From Methanobacteriota archaeon (lineage in GTDB: Archaea; Thermoplasmatota; Thermoplasmata; UBA10834), in the NCBI GenBank assembly GCA_011391345.1, contig JAABQR010000139.1:1-7609 (forward strand): a stretch of 7,609 nt of DNA, given 5' to 3'. The translations under genes were made by a program, and so were the position numbers. The notes beneath the pieces are model-generated. The model worked only from the letters and a program-made list of their open reading frames with translations, did not search any database and was not told the DNA's origin. Shown one piece after another: positions 6,006-7,609 of the stretch. Every line of letters begins with the position of its first letter. Within the stretch, counting starts at the first letter, position 1.

Positions 6006-6563
6006 TCAGTATCTGTATGTCCTCGACTTCCCCTTTTCGACCTGGACTCCGAGGCCGAGGGTCACCCTGTTCAGGAAGTTGAAGTAGCTCGCTACAAGGT
6101 TCGCCCTGAGGATCTCTGCGTCCGTGAGGCCCGCATCCTTCATGTCCTTGATGTCGACCTCTGTGACACTCCTCGGGTCGAGGGTGAGCTTCGCCCCGTA
6201 TGCGAGTAGCGCCTTGGTCCTCGGCGATGCGTGCTTGCTCGCAAACTCCTTGAGCACCTTCTCGAGCGCGTCGGGGTCCTTCTCGACCTGTTCCAGCGCC
6301 TCGGAGTGATGTATGGTCCCGTACGGGGACTTGTTTGCGGCCGATACGACCACCGCGATCATCTCCCGCTCCTCCCTTGACAACGGGCCGGGGCCCATCA
6401 TGAGCTCCAAATAGAGGTCAACCTGGTGGGACAGGACCTCGGGGTCCGTACCTTCAGCGATGAATACGTTGGCTATGTGCCCTCTCTTCGCGAGTATGCT
6501 CTCGTAGACTTCCTTGGTCCGCCCCGTGGCCATCTCCGGGCTGACGGTCATTATCCATGTCAT
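6006..6563 (-). CDS. Carboxymuconolactone decarboxylase/AhpD-fold protein lacking the catalytic cysteines
   Basis: The 185-residue protein belongs to the peroxidase-related branch of the CMD/AhpD superfamily, all-helical proteins that usually form oligomers and reduce peroxides through a CxxC pair. The core is E67 in REEREMI, then KSPYGTIHH (78-86). Spacing matches AhpD exactly (Glu, +12 Cys, +3 Cys, +4 His), but the two cysteines are S79 and G82, while E67 and H86 remain. The whole protein contains no cysteine, so thiol peroxidase activity is excluded and the function is unknown. The ATG at 6563 gives the family-like opening MTWIMTVSPE, with AAGGGG 9 nt upstream; a second ATG at 6551 is possible. 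The frame stays open upstream to 6737 but without family character. It is divergent from the membrane protein gene. Confidence 0.9.
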   Translation of the reverse strand: MTWIMTVSPEMATGRTKEVYESILAKRGHIANVFIAEGTDPEVLSHQVDLYLELMMGPGPLSREEREMIAVVVSAANKSPYGTIHHSEALEQVEKDPDALEKVLKEFASKHASPRTKALLAYGAKLTLDPRSVTEVDIKDMKDAGLTDAEILRANLVASYFNFLNRVTLGLGVQVEKGKSRTYRY

Positions 6564-6621
6564 CCAGATACGCCCCTTGCGTGAGGTGCTCGGCTGTGGG
6601 CAGTGGTACAGACGAGAGGCT

Positions 6622-6629
6622 CCTATAAG
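6622..6629 (-). promoter_or_regulatory. TATA-like box of the CMD-family gene
   Basis: CTTATAGG on the minus strand predicts a transcript start near 6600 and a leader of about 37 nt containing the AAGGGG at 6578-6573. Confidence 0.5.
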
Positions 6630-6683
6630 CCTTGCCCTCGGATGGTCCGCGACCTGGGTGCGGGACTGGCTGGTCCCTGAGTC

Positions 6684-6688
6684 TATAT
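6684..6688 (+). promoter_or_regulatory. TATA box of the membrane protein gene
   Basis: TATAT, within GTCTATATCC, is centred 27 nt before the GTG at 6713. This predicts a leaderless transcript and is the main support for choosing that GTG. No Shine-Dalgarno is seen before it. Confidence 0.55.
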
Positions 6689-6712
6689 CCGATTCACACG
6701 CATACGGACCTT

Positions 6713-7609
6713 GTGACGGAGAAGGGCAAAGCAGCATGGTTCCTAGCTCTCCTCTCCCCGATCATGGCGGAGATGCTCTCCGGTTCTTCCCCGCCCCTCG
6801 AGTTCATCTTCGGATTCGGTTTCCTGTTCCTGATTCCCATGTACGGCGGGGGCGCCCTCCTCGTCCGTGAGCTGACAATCAGATGGGACAAGGGCTGGGC
6901 GACGGTCATAATCCTGGGGGCGGCGTATGGCATCATCGAGGAGGGTATAGCAGTCAAGAGCTTCTTCGACCCTGCATGGGTGGACCTGGGCGCCCTGGGA
7001 GAGTACGGGAGGCTCTTCGAGGTCAACTGGGTGTGGTCCGTATGGCTGACGATCTTCCATTCGATGATCAGCATCTCACTGCCCATCCTGATGCTCGGGC
7101 TGTGGTATCCCCGGCTGAGGAACGAGTCTATCCTCACCAAGGGTCAGTTCAGACTGGTGGGCTACTTGTTCGTGATAGACATCGCCTTTTGCGCGGTCCT
7201 CTTCGTGTCCATCCAGGACTACGTTCCGCCGCTGATACAGTATTCGCTCTGTTTCGTCATCGTCTATCTCCTGATTCAGCTGGCTAGGCGCGTTCCCAAG
7301 GATATTGTCAGCGCGAGGCACTACATGCCCTCGTGGGGTCCGACGAGGCTCCTCGTCCTCGGATTCCTGACGCTCACAGGCAGCTTCATCTTCGCCTCGA
7401 GCGCCCCGGAGCCGTTGCCGTTCCCCCTCACCATCCTCGTGCTTATGACGATGAGCGCCGGGTGTTTGCTTCTTCTCCAGCACAAGCTTGGCGCGGCCGG
7501 CAACTCGGTGCATAAGGCGTACTTCGCTGTCGGCCTTATCCTGCTGTTCATCCTCCTGGGGCCGATCCATGAGGTGTCCAACGGGATGCTCGGCATGTCG
7601 GTCGTGAGC
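6713..7609 (+). CDS. Multi-pass membrane protein of unknown function, 3'-truncated by the window
   Basis: This open frame of 299 codons runs to the window edge without a stop. Its translation, starting MTEKGKAAWF, has about eight hydrophobic segments (roughly 8-22, 31-50, 62-80, 107-130, 149-167, 174-191, 212-230 and 238-256, with another near 269-285). Polar residues sit in or beside them: E20, R52-E53, E76-E77 in GIIEEG, K82, H116 and H286-E287 in GPIHEVSN. The stretch GAAYGIIEEGIAVKSFFDP looks like a strongly conserved core. I do not recognise a named family. The EE pair and later HxxxN recall CPBP/CAAX-type intramembrane proteases, but EExxxR is not met exactly and FxxxH is absent. The GTG at 6713 follows a TATA box by 27 nt. 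An ATG at 6770 is a less likely start because it would cut into TM1. Confidence 0.85.
   Translation, partial: MTEKGKAAWFLALLSPIMAEMLSGSSPPLEFIFGFGFLFLIPMYGGGALLVRELTIRWDKGWATVIILGAAYGIIEEGIAVKSFFDPAWVDLGALGEYGRLFEVNWVWSVWLTIFHSMISISLPILMLGLWYPRLRNESILTKGQFRLVGYLFVIDIAFCAVLFVSIQDYVPPLIQYSLCFVIVYLLIQLARRVPKDIVSARHYMPSWGPTRLLVLGFLTLTGSFIFASSAPEPLPFPLTILVLMTMSAGCLLLLQHKLGAAGNSVHKAYFAVGLILLFILLGPIHEVSNGMLGMSVVS

Noticed and set aside
6564..6737. N-terminal extension of the CMD-family frame
   Set aside because: The family-like start is MTWI at 6563, and the extension covers two promoter elements and antisense sequence of the membrane protein gene.
7076..7570. 164-codon open frame on the minus strand opposite the membrane protein
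   Set aside because: Highly charged, low-complexity translation typical of the antisense of hydrophobic codons; the plus frame has coherent membrane helices and a promoter.
1..7609. CRISPR arrays, insertion sequences, attachment sites
   Set aside because: No regularly spaced repeats, transposase-like proteins or tRNA-derived direct repeats were seen; the tRNA 3' end is not repeated in the window as far as I can tell by eye.

Overview
The window looks archaeal and most likely euryarchaeal, from a high-GC member of the Thermoplasmata or a close relative. The strongest evidence is a tRNA gene split by a 21-nt intron with a textbook bulge-helix-bulge. TATA-like boxes of archaeal spacing, no encoded CCA on the tRNA, and a mix of probably leaderless and Shine-Dalgarno-led genes point the same way. 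The lineage below Archaea is inference.

Layout, left to right: icd (isocitrate dehydrogenase, +); a CPA1-type cation:proton antiporter (-); trxB (thioredoxin reductase, +); an S9-family serine peptidase (-); a 39-residue stand-alone desulforedoxin-like iron protein (+); an intron-containing tRNA with anticodon CAU (-); a carboxymuconolactone decarboxylase/AhpD-fold protein without cysteines (-); and the first 299 residues of an unrecognised multi-pass membrane protein (+), which runs off the right edge. Orientation alternates almost gene by gene, so most units must be transcribed alone. Two convergent pairs end only 6 and 3 nt apart. The divergent gaps (2495-2687, 5475-5670, 6564-6712) hold the promoters.

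There is no insertion sequence, CRISPR array or clear mobile element, and no obvious multi-gene novel system. Several genes share a redox theme: icd would make NADPH, TrxB consumes it, the desulforedoxin is a rubredoxin-like FeS4 protein, and the AhpD-fold protein comes from a peroxidase-related family. The strand arrangement does not support one operon. The points most worth a second look are the loss of both catalytic cysteines in the AhpD-fold protein, the tiny desulforedoxin with an extra cysteine, the altered cofactor-pocket residues of the isocitrate dehydrogenase, the TD motif of the antiporter, and the unknown membrane protein with conserved-looking Glu-Glu and His residues.
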